The notes beneath the pieces are model-generated. The model did not search any database. It was given only the letters and a program-made list of their open reading frames with translations, and was not told the origin of the DNA. The position numbers and the translations under genes were made by a program. This document shows, in pieces, positions 14,598 to 22,659 of a stretch of 26,463 nt of DNA; positions within the stretch are counted from its first letter, which is position 1, and each line of letters opens with the position of its first letter. Source of the DNA: CAYRKT01 sp964425005 (GTDB taxonomy: Bacteria; Synergistota; Synergistia; CAYRKT01); NCBI GenBank assembly GCA_964425005.1, contig CAYRKT010000018.1, positions 1 through 26,463 of the forward strand, given 5' to 3'.

Positions 14598-15060
14598 GCC
14601 CGCCAGGACCTTCCTCCCCCTCCTGGAGATCTACCTCCAGAGGATAGGGGCCTTCTGCGGGGTGGAGCTCTCCTGGGTCAGGCCCTTCGGGGGGGACGAG
14701 GCCCTGGCGCGCAGGAGGGACGCCGAGGCGATGCTCTCCAGGGTGAGGGAGGGAGAGTTCCTCTACGTGGCCGACGAGCGGGGGCTCTCCTACACCTCCG
14801 AGGGCTTCGCCGAGGAGATCGGGGCGCTTAGGCGCAGGGGTTGTCCGGTGGCGTTCGGGGTAGGTGGTCCCTCGGGCCTGGAGCTCGAGGTGTTCTCCCG
14901 TCTGGGCGGAAGGTGTAGGGTTCTGTCCCTTTCGTCGATGACGCTGCAGCACGAGGTGGCGCTGCTGGTCCTGATGGAGCAGGTCTATCGGGCTTTCGCC
15001 ATACTGGAGGGGCTTCCCTACCATCGGGGTGGAGGTGATGGCGTTGGGCGCCTTCGATAG
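14569..15060 (+). CDS. rlmH: 23S rRNA pseudouridine-1915 N3-methyltransferase RlmH
   Basis: The 163-residue SPOUT-class methyltransferase uses S-adenosylmethionine to methylate pseudouridine 1915 in 23S rRNA. Landmarks are the opening VRFLAVGRPA, LYVADERGLSYTSEGFAEEI, the cofactor-knot region FGVGGPSGLE, SLSSMTLQHEVALLVLMEQVYRA and the near-terminal PYHR. The last nine residues after PYHR are not typical and correspond to the overlap with ybaB. GTG 14569 lies seven bases after GGAG. Confidence 0.95.
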   Translation: MRVRFLAVGRPARTFLPLLEIYLQRIGAFCGVELSWVRPFGGDEALARRRDAEAMLSRVREGEFLYVADERGLSYTSEGFAEEIGALRRRGCPVAFGVGGPSGLELEVFSRLGGRCRVLSLSSMTLQHEVALLVLMEQVYRAFAILEGLPYHRGGGDGVGRLR

Positions 15061-15346
15061 GGTGATGAGGGAGGCGCAGAAGCTGCAGGCCAGGATGGCC
15101 AGGATCCAGCAGGAGCTGGGGGAGGAGAGGGTCGAGGGGAGCTCCGGCGGCGGCGCGGTGAAGGTGGTCTGCGACGGGCACCAGCGGGTTTTGGAGGTCA
15201 GGATCTCCCCGGAGGTGGTGGACCCCGACGACGTGGAGATGCTGGAGGACCTGGTCCTCTCCGCGGTTAGAGACGCCCAGGAGAGGAGCAGGCGGCTGGC
15301 CGAGGAGAAGCTGGGTGGGATTGGCCTTCCCGGCATGCCCTTCTAG
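15044..15346 (+). CDS. ybaB: YbaB/EbfC family nucleoid-associated protein
   Basis: The 100-residue product shows the YbaB pattern: an N-terminal helix MREAQKLQARMARIQQEL, a central sheet with GGGAVKVVCDGHQRVLEVRISPEVV, noted by GGGAVKV and VRISPEVV, and the MLEDLVLSAVRDA helix. It binds DNA as a dimer and is classically placed just before recR, as here. TTG 15044 is eight bases after GGAGG; ATG 15038 and GTG 15029 are in frame but too near the ribosome site. It overlaps rlmH by 17 nt. Confidence 0.93.
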   Translation: MGAFDRVMREAQKLQARMARIQQELGEERVEGSSGGGAVKVVCDGHQRVLEVRISPEVVDPDDVEMLEDLVLSAVRDAQERSRRLAEEKLGGIGLPGMPF

Positions 15347-15355
15347 GTGGTGTCG

Positions 15356-15955
15356 ATGGGGTTTCTGCCCGAGGGAGTGGAGGAGCTGATAGGTGCTCTG
15401 TCGCTGGTCCCAGGGCTTGGGACCAGGACCGCCAGGCGGATGGTGCTGTACCTCCTCTCCAGGAGGGACGACCTGGCGGAGAGGCTGGGAGGTCTCCTCG
15501 TATCCCTTCGCAGGGACCTCTTCCCCTGCAGCTCCTGCGGCTTCATCACCGACGTGGACCCGTGCAGGATATGCTCCGATCCCTCCAGGGACAGGAAGCT
15601 GCTTTGCGCGGTCGAGTCCCACGAGGACCTGATAGCCATCGAGTCGGCGGGGTTCTACAGGGGTCTTTACCACGTGCTGGGGGGTCTCATATCGCCCCTG
15701 GAGGGGGTCTTCGCAGAGGACCTGAACCTGGAGGGGCTCTTGAGGAGGCTCGATGGGGTGGAGGAGCTGGTCCTGGCGTTGAGTCCCAGGCTCGAGGGGG
15801 ATCTCACCTTCCAGGAGATCCTCTCCAGGTTGGGGGAAAGGCCTTTGAGGGTCAGTCGCCTATCCTTCGGGCTCCCCGTGGGGGGTAGCGTGAGCTTCTC
15901 CGACAGGGCCACCCTGCAGATGGCCTTCGAATCGCGCTTCCTGGTCAGGGGGTAA
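15356..15955 (+). CDS. recR: Recombination mediator protein RecR
   Basis: The 199-residue product is standard length. Order of parts: helix-hairpin-helix (LSLVPGLGTRTARRM), C4 zinc finger (CSSC and CRIC, residues about 58-73), Toprim domain (LLCAVESHEDLIAIE to YHVLGGLISPLEG) and the C-terminal GLPVGG and ATLQMAF motif. RecR works with RecO and RecF to load RecA on single-stranded gaps. The ATG at 15356 follows AGGTGG by five bases; GTG 15347 and 15350 are in frame upstream but overlap the site. It follows ybaB by 9 nt. Confidence 0.96.
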   Translation: MGFLPEGVEELIGALSLVPGLGTRTARRMVLYLLSRRDDLAERLGGLLVSLRRDLFPCSSCGFITDVDPCRICSDPSRDRKLLCAVESHEDLIAIESAGFYRGLYHVLGGLISPLEGVFAEDLNLEGLLRRLDGVEELVLALSPRLEGDLTFQEILSRLGERPLRVSRLSFGLPVGGSVSFSDRATLQMAFESRFLVRG

Positions 15956-15961
15956 TGGGTC

Positions 15962-17110
15962 TTGGGGGTCTCCTCCGAGAGGGAGAGGGCTAGGAGCAGG
16001 TTCTGGAGCCTTTTCGTCTGGGCCATAAGGCTGATATTCGCGCTGGTCTTCGGCATGACGGGCTACCAGCTGGTGGTCTACGGGGCCTCCTTCGGCTTCT
16101 ACGAGCTCACCCCCAGGACCATGGTGGTCTGGGTGCCCATAGCCGTCAGCATGCCGGCCATCGTGGGCTTCGTGCTGGCCTCAGCCGTGCTGGACTGGGT
16201 CTATCGGGTCTCGCTGGTGGTGGAGACGGCGCTCCAGGGGGTTCCCCTGTCGGACATCCTCGCCGGGGTCCTGGGGCTCACGGTGGGGCTCTTCCTGGCC
16301 TTCCTCCTCAGCTTCCCCCTCTCGGACATCCCCGTGGTGGGGAGGTACCTGCCCATCCTCGCCAGCCTCCTCCTGGGGTACGTGGGCTTCACGGTGGCGG
16401 TCAAGAGGAGGGAGGACCTGGGCAAGCTCCTGGGGAGCATAGGGAGGCTCAGGGACAGGTTCAGGAGGGACGAGGACAAGGCCTCGGGGGGCTTCGAGGA
16501 CAAGCAGCTCAAGGTGATAGACACGAGCGCCATAATAGACGGTAGGATCCTCGAGGTGGTGAGGACTGGCTTCCTGAGCGGCATGATAGTGGTGCCCAAG
16601 TTCGTTCTGTCGGAGCTCCAGCAGATAGCCGACTCCTCTGACCCCATCAAGAGGGCCCGCGGGAGGAGGGGGCTCGAGGTGCTGCAGGCCCTGAGGGAGA
16701 TGCCCGGCAGCTGCGTGGTGATGGACGAGAGCACCCTCAAGGGGCTCGACGCCGAGAGCGTGGACGAGGGGGTCTTGAAGCTCGCCGACAAGCTCGGGGC
16801 CGACCTGATAGTGACCGACTACAACCTCAACAAGGTGGCCGGCATAAGGGGGATAAGGGTCCTTAACGTGAACGAGCTCGCCAACGCCCTCAGGCCTCTG
16901 GTGATGCCGGGGGAGGAGCTGTCGGTGGACGTGATAAGATATGGCAAGGAGGCCGACCAGGGCGTGGGATACATGGAGGACGGCACGATGGTGGTGGTGG
17001 AGGGAGGGGCCAGGTTCCTGGGCCAGAGGGTGGAGATAGTGGTGACCAGCGTGCTCCAGACCTCCGCCGGCAGGATGGTCTTCGGAAGGCCCAGGAGGGA
17101 GGGTCCCTAG
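15962..17110 (+). CDS. PIN/TRAM domain membrane protein (YacL type)
   Basis: The 382-residue product begins with four hydrophobic segments (about residues 16-45, 57-80, 98-122, 126-146). A PIN nuclease-fold domain follows (VIDTSAIIDGRILE, then VPKFVLSELQQIAD, and LIVTDYNLNKVA; the acidic residues needed for metal binding are present). A TRAM-like RNA-binding domain closes the protein (residues about 315-378, GVGYMEDGTMVVVEGG). This is the YacL architecture, a membrane-bound possible ribonuclease whose targets are unknown. In many Gram-positive genomes it is followed by ispD-ispF; here ispF follows directly and ispD is missing. Start TTG 15962, 6 nt after the recR stop. Confidence 0.93.
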   Translation: MGVSSERERARSRFWSLFVWAIRLIFALVFGMTGYQLVVYGASFGFYELTPRTMVVWVPIAVSMPAIVGFVLASAVLDWVYRVSLVVETALQGVPLSDILAGVLGLTVGLFLAFLLSFPLSDIPVVGRYLPILASLLLGYVGFTVAVKRREDLGKLLGSIGRLRDRFRRDEDKASGGFEDKQLKVIDTSAIIDGRILEVVRTGFLSGMIVVPKFVLSELQQIADSSDPIKRARGRRGLEVLQALREMPGSCVVMDESTLKGLDAESVDEGVLKLADKLGADLIVTDYNLNKVAGIRGIRVLNVNELANALRPLVMPGEELSVDVIRYGKEADQGVGYMEDGTMVVVEGGARFLGQRVEIVVTSVLQTSAGRMVFGRPRREGP

Positions 17111-17111
17111 G

Positions 17112-17591
17112 GTGTCCCCCTTCAGGGTGGGCGTGGGATACGACCTCCATCCCCTGGTCGAGGGAAGGCCCCTCTACATAGGTGGTGTGCTGGTGGAGTT
17201 CGAGAAGGGCCTCCTGGGGCACTCGGACGCGGACGTCCTGCTCCACGCCATAGCCGACGCGGTGCTGGGCGGCTGTGGGCTTCCCGACATCGGGATCCTG
17301 TTTCCCGCCTCCGACGAGCGCTATCGCGGCATCTCGAGTCGCCTCATCCTGGAACGCGCCCTCGAGATGGCCGGGGAGGCGGGTTTCAGGGTCTGCTTCG
17401 TGGACTCGGTGGTGGTGGCCCAGAGGCCTCGCCTCCTGCCCTATCTGGACAGGATAAAGGGGAGCGTCGAGTCCATGCTGGGCAGGGGTCTTTTCAACGT
17501 GAAGTTCAAGAGCCCCGAGGGCGTGGGGGCTCTGGGGAGGGGCGAGGCGATCTCGGCCACCGCGGTCTGTCTTCTGTGTAAGGAGGAGTAG
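17112..17591 (+). CDS. ispF: 2-C-methyl-D-erythritol 2,4-cyclodiphosphate synthase
   Basis: The 159-residue product is full length for IspF, the zinc-dependent enzyme that cyclises CDP-methylerythritol phosphate in the non-mevalonate isoprenoid pathway. Metal ligands Asp11 and His13 are in GYDLHPL, and the GHSDADVLLHAIADA block supplies the third histidine. The C-terminal KFKSPEGVGALGRGEAISA is diagnostic. GTG 17112 follows AGGAGGGAGGG by about eight bases, overlapping the end of the preceding gene's coding region. The short spacing on both sides indicates one transcript with the PIN/TRAM gene and ribBA. Confidence 0.97.
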   Translation: MSPFRVGVGYDLHPLVEGRPLYIGGVLVEFEKGLLGHSDADVLLHAIADAVLGGCGLPDIGILFPASDERYRGISSRLILERALEMAGEAGFRVCFVDSVVVAQRPRLLPYLDRIKGSVESMLGRGLFNVKFKSPEGVGALGRGEAISATAVCLLCKEE

Positions 17592-17594
17592 GGT

Positions 17595-18836
17595 TTGGAG
17601 GGTTTCGAGGGTAAGCTCGCTGAGGTCAGGGCCTCCGTGGAGGAGGCCGTGGAGATAATCAGGTCCGGCGGCATGCTCATAGTGGTGGACGAGGAGGACC
17701 GGGAGAACGAGGGCGACCTCCTCATGGCCGCCGAGAAGGTCCGTCCGGAGGACGTGGCCTTCATGGCCGCCTACGGCAGGGGGCTTATATGCGTCCCCAT
17801 AACCCCCGAGAGGGCATCGGAGCTGGAGTTAAAGCCCATGGTGGACGTGAACACCGATCCCCACGGGACGGCCTTCACCGTCTCGGTGGACGCCTCCTGC
17901 GGGGTTAGCACCGGCATCTCGGCCCACGACAGGGCCAGGACCATAAGGCTTCTGGCGGATCCCGCGGCCAGGGCCTCCGACTTCAGGAGGCCGGGTCACG
18001 TCTTCCCGCTGGTGGCCAGGCCAGGGGGGGTGCTGCGCAGGGCCGGACACACCGAGGCGGCGGTGGATTTGGCGAGGCTTGCGGGCCTGTATCCCGCCGG
18101 GGTCATATGCGAGATCATGAGGGACGACGGCCAGATGGCGCGCCTCCCCGACCTGGTGGAGTTCGCCCACAGGTTCAACCTCAAGATCCTCACCATCGAG
18201 GACCTGATAGCCTATCGCCACAGGCGGGAGAAGCTGGTCAGGCGCGTGGCCTCGGTCTTCTTGCCCACCGCCCACGGCGATTTCACCGCCATAGGCTATC
18301 ACTTCGCGCTGGACCCCGACCCGGACAGGGTCCACGTGGCCCTGGTCAAGGGGGATGTGGCGGGGAAGGACGGCGTCCTGGTGAGGGTTCACTCCGAGTG
18401 CCTCACGGGCGACGTGTTCGGCTCCCTGAGGTGCGACTGCGGGGTCCAGCTGGACAGGGCCATGGAGATGATAGAGAGGGAGGGGCTCGGGGTTTTGCTC
18501 TACATGCGCCAGGAGGGCAGGGGTATAGGGCTTCTCCACAAGCTCATGGCCTACGAGCTGCAGGAGCAGGGGCTGGACACGGTGGAGGCCAACAGGGCCC
18601 TGGGCTTCCCCGACGACCTGAGGGACTATGGGGTGGGGGCTCAGATCCTGAGCGACCTGGGACTCAGGAGGATAAGGCTTATAACCAACAACCCCCGGAA
18701 GATAGTGGGCCTTCAGGGCTACGGGCTCGAGGTGATCGAGAGGGTGCCCCTGGAGGTAGAGCCCAACGAGCACAACAGGAGATATCTGAGGGCCAAGAGG
18801 GACAAGATGGGGCACCTGTTGGGCTGCGTCGACTAG
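17595..18836 (+). CDS. ribBA: Bifunctional DHBP synthase / GTP cyclohydrolase II
   Basis: The 413-residue fusion makes both precursors of riboflavin. Residues about 1-205 are 3,4-dihydroxy-2-butanone 4-phosphate synthase (VVDEEDRENEGDL at 31-42, STGISAHDRA, RPGHVFPL, HTEAAVDLARLAG). Residues about 210-413 are GTP cyclohydrolase II, with zinc ligands Cys269, Cys280 and Cys282 and the RQEGRGIGL motif. Both active sites look complete. TTG 17595 follows AGGAGGAG by six bases, only three bases after the ispF stop. No FMN riboswitch is possible in that gap. Confidence 0.97.
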   Translation: MEGFEGKLAEVRASVEEAVEIIRSGGMLIVVDEEDRENEGDLLMAAEKVRPEDVAFMAAYGRGLICVPITPERASELELKPMVDVNTDPHGTAFTVSVDASCGVSTGISAHDRARTIRLLADPAARASDFRRPGHVFPLVARPGGVLRRAGHTEAAVDLARLAGLYPAGVICEIMRDDGQMARLPDLVEFAHRFNLKILTIEDLIAYRHRREKLVRRVASVFLPTAHGDFTAIGYHFALDPDPDRVHVALVKGDVAGKDGVLVRVHSECLTGDVFGSLRCDCGVQLDRAMEMIEREGLGVLLYMRQEGRGIGLLHKLMAYELQEQGLDTVEANRALGFPDDLRDYGVGAQILSDLGLRRIRLITNNPRKIVGLQGYGLEVIERVPLEVEPNEHNRRYLRAKRDKMGHLLGCVD

Positions 18837-18854
18837 GCTGAGGAGGTGGTGGGA

Positions 18855-19334
18855 TTGAGGACCTGGCAGGCCGACCTCATCGGGGAGGGCCTGCGCTTCG
18901 CGCTGGTGGTCTCCCGCTTCAACGAGTTCATCACCTCGAGGCTGCTGGAGGGGGCAAAGGACGCGCTCCTGCGGCACGGGGTTAAGGCCTCGGACGTGGA
19001 GGTATTTTGGGTCCCCGGCAGCTTCGAGATCCCCCTGGTGGCCAAGGAGCTCGCGCTCACCGGGCGTTTCGACGCCGTGGTGGCCCTGGGGGCTGTGATA
19101 AGGGGCGATACCCCCCACTTCGAGTACGTGGCCTCCGAGGTGGCCAAGGGGATAGCGATGGTGTCGCTGGAGCAGAGGGTCCCCGTGGCCTTCGGGGTGC
19201 TCACGTGCGACGACCTGGAGCAGGCCATCCAGAGGGCTGGCGCCAAGGGCGGCAACAAGGGCGCCGAGGCGGCGCTCAGCGCCCTGGAGACGGCGAACCT
19301 GCTCCGGAAGATCCGCGTCGGCAAGGAGGGGTGA
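18855..19334 (+). CDS. ribH: 6,7-dimethyl-8-ribityllumazine synthase
   Basis: The 159-residue product is normal length for lumazine synthase, which joins the DHBP-synthase product to the ribityl pyrimidine in the penultimate riboflavin step. Landmarks: VVSRFNEFIT, WVPGSFEIPLVA, ALGAVIRGDTPHFEYV (with the catalytic-type histidine) and GVLTCDDLEQA, close to the usual GVLTtdnieQA. TTG 18855 is eight bases after AGGAGG; the two GTG codons upstream fall in that site. ribD and ribE are not in the window, so the riboflavin genes are split. Confidence 0.97.
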   Translation: MRTWQADLIGEGLRFALVVSRFNEFITSRLLEGAKDALLRHGVKASDVEVFWVPGSFEIPLVAKELALTGRFDAVVALGAVIRGDTPHFEYVASEVAKGIAMVSLEQRVPVAFGVLTCDDLEQAIQRAGAKGGNKGAEAALSALETANLLRKIRVGKEG

Positions 19335-19338
19335 TCTA

Positions 19339-20118
19339 TTGCTCAAACGCAGAAACTGCAGGCTCTTCGTGGCCGCCTCGATGTTGCTGTCGCTGGCCGC
19401 CACTCACGCTCTGGCCGCTACCACCTCCGTGAGGGAGGTGGAGGGCTCGGTGGAGGTGTGGTCGGGAGGGGTGAAGCTCGCCTCCTTCCCCAGCTCGCTC
19501 AAGTCCCAGGCCCTGGAGATGGCGAGGTCCCTGTCGGACCTGGTGCTCAAGGGCTTCAGGCTGAGGGATCTGCGGGTGGAGAGCCTCGGGGGGAAGTTCG
19601 GGATCTTCTACAGGGGAAAGCCCCTGGTGGTGTTCGACCGGGAGCTCCTTCGCTGGCACGGGGCCTCTGCCGAGGGCCTGGCCGCCGAGTGGATGAGGAA
19701 CATCCACATGGCCGTGGCCCAGAGCCTCGTCCTGGAGGACCCCAGGGGGAAGTTGGGCCTGGGCAGGATCCCCTTCGAGCAGGATGGGCTCGCCTCCTAC
19801 TACGGGGGGGTGAGGTGGAACGGAAGGCGCACCTCCTCCGGCGAGATCTTCGACGACAGGCAGCTGGTGGCGGCGAGCCTGGTGTATCCCTTCAACTCGG
19901 TGCTGCTGGTCACTAACCTCAGGAACGGCAGGAGCGTGGTGGTGAGGATCATAGACAGGGGGCCATACGTCAAGGGACGGGTCATAGATCTGTCCACCGC
20001 CGCCGCCAGGGCCCTGGGGATGCTTCGAAGCGGCGTGGTCCCGGTGAGGATCCAGCTCCTGTCGGTGGGGGACAGGGTGGCGGGCGTTGGGGGCAGTGCG
20101 GGTCAGGTTCGCCCCTAG
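19339..20118 (+). CDS. RlpA-like secreted double-psi beta-barrel protein
   Basis: The 259-residue protein starts with a signal peptide (residues about 1-26, ALA before ATT), so it is exported. Residues about 150-245 form the RlpA-type double-psi beta-barrel (GLASYYGGVRWNGRRTSSGE, then LVTNLRNGRSVVVRIIDRGPY and RVIDLSTAAARALGM). RlpA proteins cut peptidoglycan lacking stem peptides at the septum. The glutamate of the active-site pair is present (Glu169), as is Asp206, but the histidine expected in the AAH motif is Ser180 (VAAS). No SPOR domain is present. Residues 30-145 are a separate N-terminal region with no motif I can name. TTG 19339 follows AGGAGGGG, 4 nt after ribH. Confidence 0.85.
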   Translation: MLKRRNCRLFVAASMLLSLAATHALAATTSVREVEGSVEVWSGGVKLASFPSSLKSQALEMARSLSDLVLKGFRLRDLRVESLGGKFGIFYRGKPLVVFDRELLRWHGASAEGLAAEWMRNIHMAVAQSLVLEDPRGKLGLGRIPFEQDGLASYYGGVRWNGRRTSSGEIFDDRQLVAASLVYPFNSVLLVTNLRNGRSVVVRIIDRGPYVKGRVIDLSTAAARALGMLRSGVVPVRIQLLSVGDRVAGVGGSAGQVRP

Positions 20119-21460
20119 CCCTACGGGGCGCCTCCACCTGGGAGGTGCCCGCACGGCCCTTTTCAACTGGCTCCTGGCCAGGAAGACGGGGGGTTCCTTC
20201 GTCCTTCGCATAGAGGACACGGACTTCTCCCGCGGCGATCCCTCCCTCGAGGCCTCCATGATGGAGGACTTGAGGTGGCTCGGTCTCCTCTGGGACGAGG
20301 GTCCAGACGTGGGGGGGCCTTACGGCCCCTACAGGCAGTCCGAGAGGGGTTTCGTGTACAACTCCTTCCTGGAGGAGCTGAGGGGAAAGGGACTGGTCTA
20401 TCGCTGCTTTTGCTCCGAGGCGGAGCTGGAGGAGGAGAGGAGGAGGAGGCTCCTCGAGGGGCTTCCCCCCCGCTACGGGGGCAGGTGCGCCCGCCTGAGC
20501 GAGGAGGAGGCGGATCGCCTCGCGGCGCAGAGGCCCTTCGCCTGGCGCTTCAGGGTGAGGGGTGGACTTTGCTCCTTCGTCGACCTCGTCAGGGGGGAGA
20601 TCTCCTTCAGGGGCGAGGAGCTGGGCGATTTCGTGGTGGTCAGGAGCGACGGCAGGCCCACCTACAACTTCGCGGCCGTCTGCGACGACATCGCCATGCG
20701 CATAACCCACGTGGTCAGGGGGGAAGACCACCTCCCCAACACCCCCAGGCAGATCCTCCTCTACGAGGCCCTGGGATCTGTTCCTCCCGCCTTCGCCCAC
20801 CTGCCCCTGGTGGTGGACAGGGACGGAAGGAAGCTCTCTAAGCGGGATGAGGCCTTGAGCGTGAGCTCCCTGAGGGAGATGGGCTTTCTGCCCGAGGCGG
20901 TGTTGAACGCCCTGGTGCTGCTGGGATGGCAACCCCCTTCTGGAGAGGAGCGCGTGCTGAAGCTGGAGGATATGGTGAGGCTTTTCGACCTCTCCAGGGT
21001 CTCCCCCTCCCCCTCCACCTTCGACCTGGCGACCCTCTCGCGCCTGAACAGGAAGCACCTCTCTTCGGCCTCGAGCGAGAGGATAGCCTCGCTTCTGGGG
21101 ATCGAGCTGAACGGCGAGCTCTACAGGGCTTTGGACCTCCTGAAGACGGAGGCCTCGGACCTGGTTCAGCTCAAGGAGGCCGTACTCCTCCTCCAGGGGA
21201 GACCTCCCCTGGGACCGAAGCCCCGCTGGGCCGACGGACTCGTCGAGAGGCTCCTGGAGCTAGAACCCTGGGGGCCAGAGGAGATAGGCAAGGCCATATC
21301 CTCCGCCGCCAGCTCCCTGGGGGTGAGGACCAGGGAGCTGTTCGAGGGCTTGAGGCTTTGGCTTCTCGGAAGGGAAGAAGGCCTGCCCATCTGCCTTATG
21401 CTCTTCCTCCTGGGGAAACAGCGCCTGGCCGGGCTAACCCGCGGGCCCTATAGAGACTAG
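20087..21460 (+). CDS. gltX: Glutamyl-tRNA synthetase
   Basis: The 457-residue class Ic synthetase charges tRNA with glutamate. The HIGH-type motif reads HLGG (residues 17-20, in PSPTGRLHLGGARTALFN) and the KMSKS-type motif reads KLSKR (249-253). The C-terminal anticodon-binding helices follow (about residues 310-457). It is slightly shorter than the usual 470-490. Whether it charges only tRNA-Glu or also tRNA-Gln cannot be told from the sequence. The start lies inside rlpA (32-nt overlap). TTG 20087 is assumed; GTG 20096 is an equally good start giving MRVRFAPSPTG. Confidence 0.96.
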   Translation: MGAVRVRFAPSPTGRLHLGGARTALFNWLLARKTGGSFVLRIEDTDFSRGDPSLEASMMEDLRWLGLLWDEGPDVGGPYGPYRQSERGFVYNSFLEELRGKGLVYRCFCSEAELEEERRRRLLEGLPPRYGGRCARLSEEEADRLAAQRPFAWRFRVRGGLCSFVDLVRGEISFRGEELGDFVVVRSDGRPTYNFAAVCDDIAMRITHVVRGEDHLPNTPRQILLYEALGSVPPAFAHLPLVVDRDGRKLSKRDEALSVSSLREMGFLPEAVLNALVLLGWQPPSGEERVLKLEDMVRLFDLSRVSPSPSTFDLATLSRLNRKHLSSASSERIASLLGIELNGELYRALDLLKTEASDLVQLKEAVLLLQGRPPLGPKPRWADGLVERLLELEPWGPEEIGKAISSAASSLGVRTRELFEGLRLWLLGREEGLPICLMLFLLGKQRLAGLTRGPYRD

Positions 21461-21576
21461 CTAGCGCCTTATAGATGTTTTTTATGCCTAAAGTGTCGTC
21501 TCCTGTCTCCCTTTTGTGTAAAATTTAGGTAGAATTTTTCTGTTCTTCGTCGATCTTCGCTCAGGAGGTGTCGCGT
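21461..21576 (+). promoter_or_regulatory. AT-rich gap between gltX and yedE: probable end and new promoter
   Basis: This 116-base gap is the longest on the plus strand. A run of six T (21478-21483) follows a weak self-complementary stretch around CTATAG/CTAGCTAG at the gltX end and may act as a terminator. TAAAAT (21519-21524) and TAGAAT (21530-21535) are -10-like, but no matching -35 was found. AGGAGG at 21563-21568 is the ribosome site of yedE. Confidence 0.4.
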
Positions 21577-22659
21577 TTGGGCAAGAGGTGGATGTTTCTG
21601 GCGGGAGCCGCGGTGGGCCTGCTGTCCGTCTTACTGACGAAGCTGGGCAACCCACCGAACATGGGCGTTTGCGTGGCCTGCTTCCTGAGGGACGTGGCGG
21701 GGGGGCTTGGCCTGCACAGGGCTCAGGTGGTTCAGTACCTCAGGCCTGAGGTGGCTGGTTTCGTCCTGGGCTCTTTCCTGCTGGCGCGCTCGAGGGGTGA
21801 GCTGAGGGCTGCTGGGGGTTCCTCTCCGCTGATACGCTTCGTCATGGGGGCCTTCGTGATGGTGGGGGCCATGGTGTTCCTGGGGTGTCCGCTGAGGATG
21901 GTCTTGCGCCTTTCCGCCGGCGATTTGAACGCGTTGGTGGGCCTGTTTGGGTTCGTCGCTGGTATATACTGGGGTTTGTTTTTCCTCAAGAGGGGCTTTT
22001 ACCTCGGCAGGAGCCAGAGCCTTCCCCAGGCGAACGGCTACGTGATGCCCCTCATGGCGGCGGCGCTTTTGGCCCTCCTCCTCGCGCACCCATCCTTCGT
22101 GTTCTTCAGCGAGAAGGGGCCTGGTTCGATGAGGGCCCCCGTGTTGGCTTCGCTCCTGGTGGGCCTCGCGGTGGGGGCTTTGGCCCAGAGGAGCAGGCTT
22201 TGCATGGCTGGTGGGATAAGGGATGTCCTCTTGATGGGCGACTTCCACCTGTTGAGCGCTTTCGGCGGGATATTCCTGTCGGCTCTGGTCTTCAACCTGG
22301 CGGTGGGCAACTTCAAACTGGGCTTCGTCGGACAACCCATAGCCCACTCGGATCACCTGTGGAACTTCCTGGGCATGTCCCTGGTGGGGCTTGGCTCGGT
22401 GTTGCTCGGCGGCTGTCCCCTTAGGCAGCTGATCATGGCCGGCTATGGGGACGCCGATGCGGCTGTGACGGTCCTGGGCATGCTCTTCGGCGCTGCCTTC
22501 GCCCACAATTTCGGCTTGGCCTCCTCGCCTCAGGGGGCTACCCTGGCCGGCAAGGTAGCGGTGGTGGTGGGCTTGGTCTTTTCGTCAGCTCTGGCTGCTT
22601 ACGGGGCCGGGGTCTTCGAGTCCGCCTTTTCGCCTGCCGCGCGGGAGGGGGAGGCTTAG
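21577..22659 (+). CDS. yedE: YedE/YeeE family membrane transporter, linked to selenium or sulfur
   Basis: The 360-residue protein has about ten membrane spans and a clear internal duplication. Each half has a cysteine-bearing loop ending in RD (GVCVACFLRD, then RLCMAGGIRD) and a GCPLR motif (FLGCPLRMVL and LGGCPLRQLI). YeeE/YedE proteins carry thiosulfate or related chalcogen compounds through cysteine relays; the YedE branch co-occurs with selenium metabolism. The TusA/YedF-type gene immediately downstream fits this. TTG 21577 is eight bases after AGGAGG; GTG 21568 sits in that site. Codons ending in T are more frequent than in the genes before it, possibly a sign of different history. The substrate is inference. 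Confidence 0.9.
   Translation: MGKRWMFLAGAAVGLLSVLLTKLGNPPNMGVCVACFLRDVAGGLGLHRAQVVQYLRPEVAGFVLGSFLLARSRGELRAAGGSSPLIRFVMGAFVMVGAMVFLGCPLRMVLRLSAGDLNALVGLFGFVAGIYWGLFFLKRGFYLGRSQSLPQANGYVMPLMAAALLALLLAHPSFVFFSEKGPGSMRAPVLASLLVGLAVGALAQRSRLCMAGGIRDVLLMGDFHLLSAFGGIFLSALVFNLAVGNFKLGFVGQPIAHSDHLWNFLGMSLVGLGSVLLGGCPLRQLIMAGYGDADAAVTVLGMLFGAAFAHNFGLASSPQGATLAGKVAVVVGLVFSSALAAYGAGVFESAFSPAAREGEA

Noticed and set aside
15023..15060. Frameshift in rlmH because of its odd last residues
   Set aside because: The conserved PYHR end is reached in frame; the extra nine residues are explained by a normal short overlap with ybaB.
17582..17600. FMN riboswitch before ribBA
   Set aside because: Only three bases separate ispF and ribBA, leaving no room for a structured leader.
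17829..19403. Minus-strand open frame of about 520 codons across ribBA and ribH
   Set aside because: Composition is His/Gln/Leu-rich shadow sequence; both plus-strand genes are full length with intact active sites.
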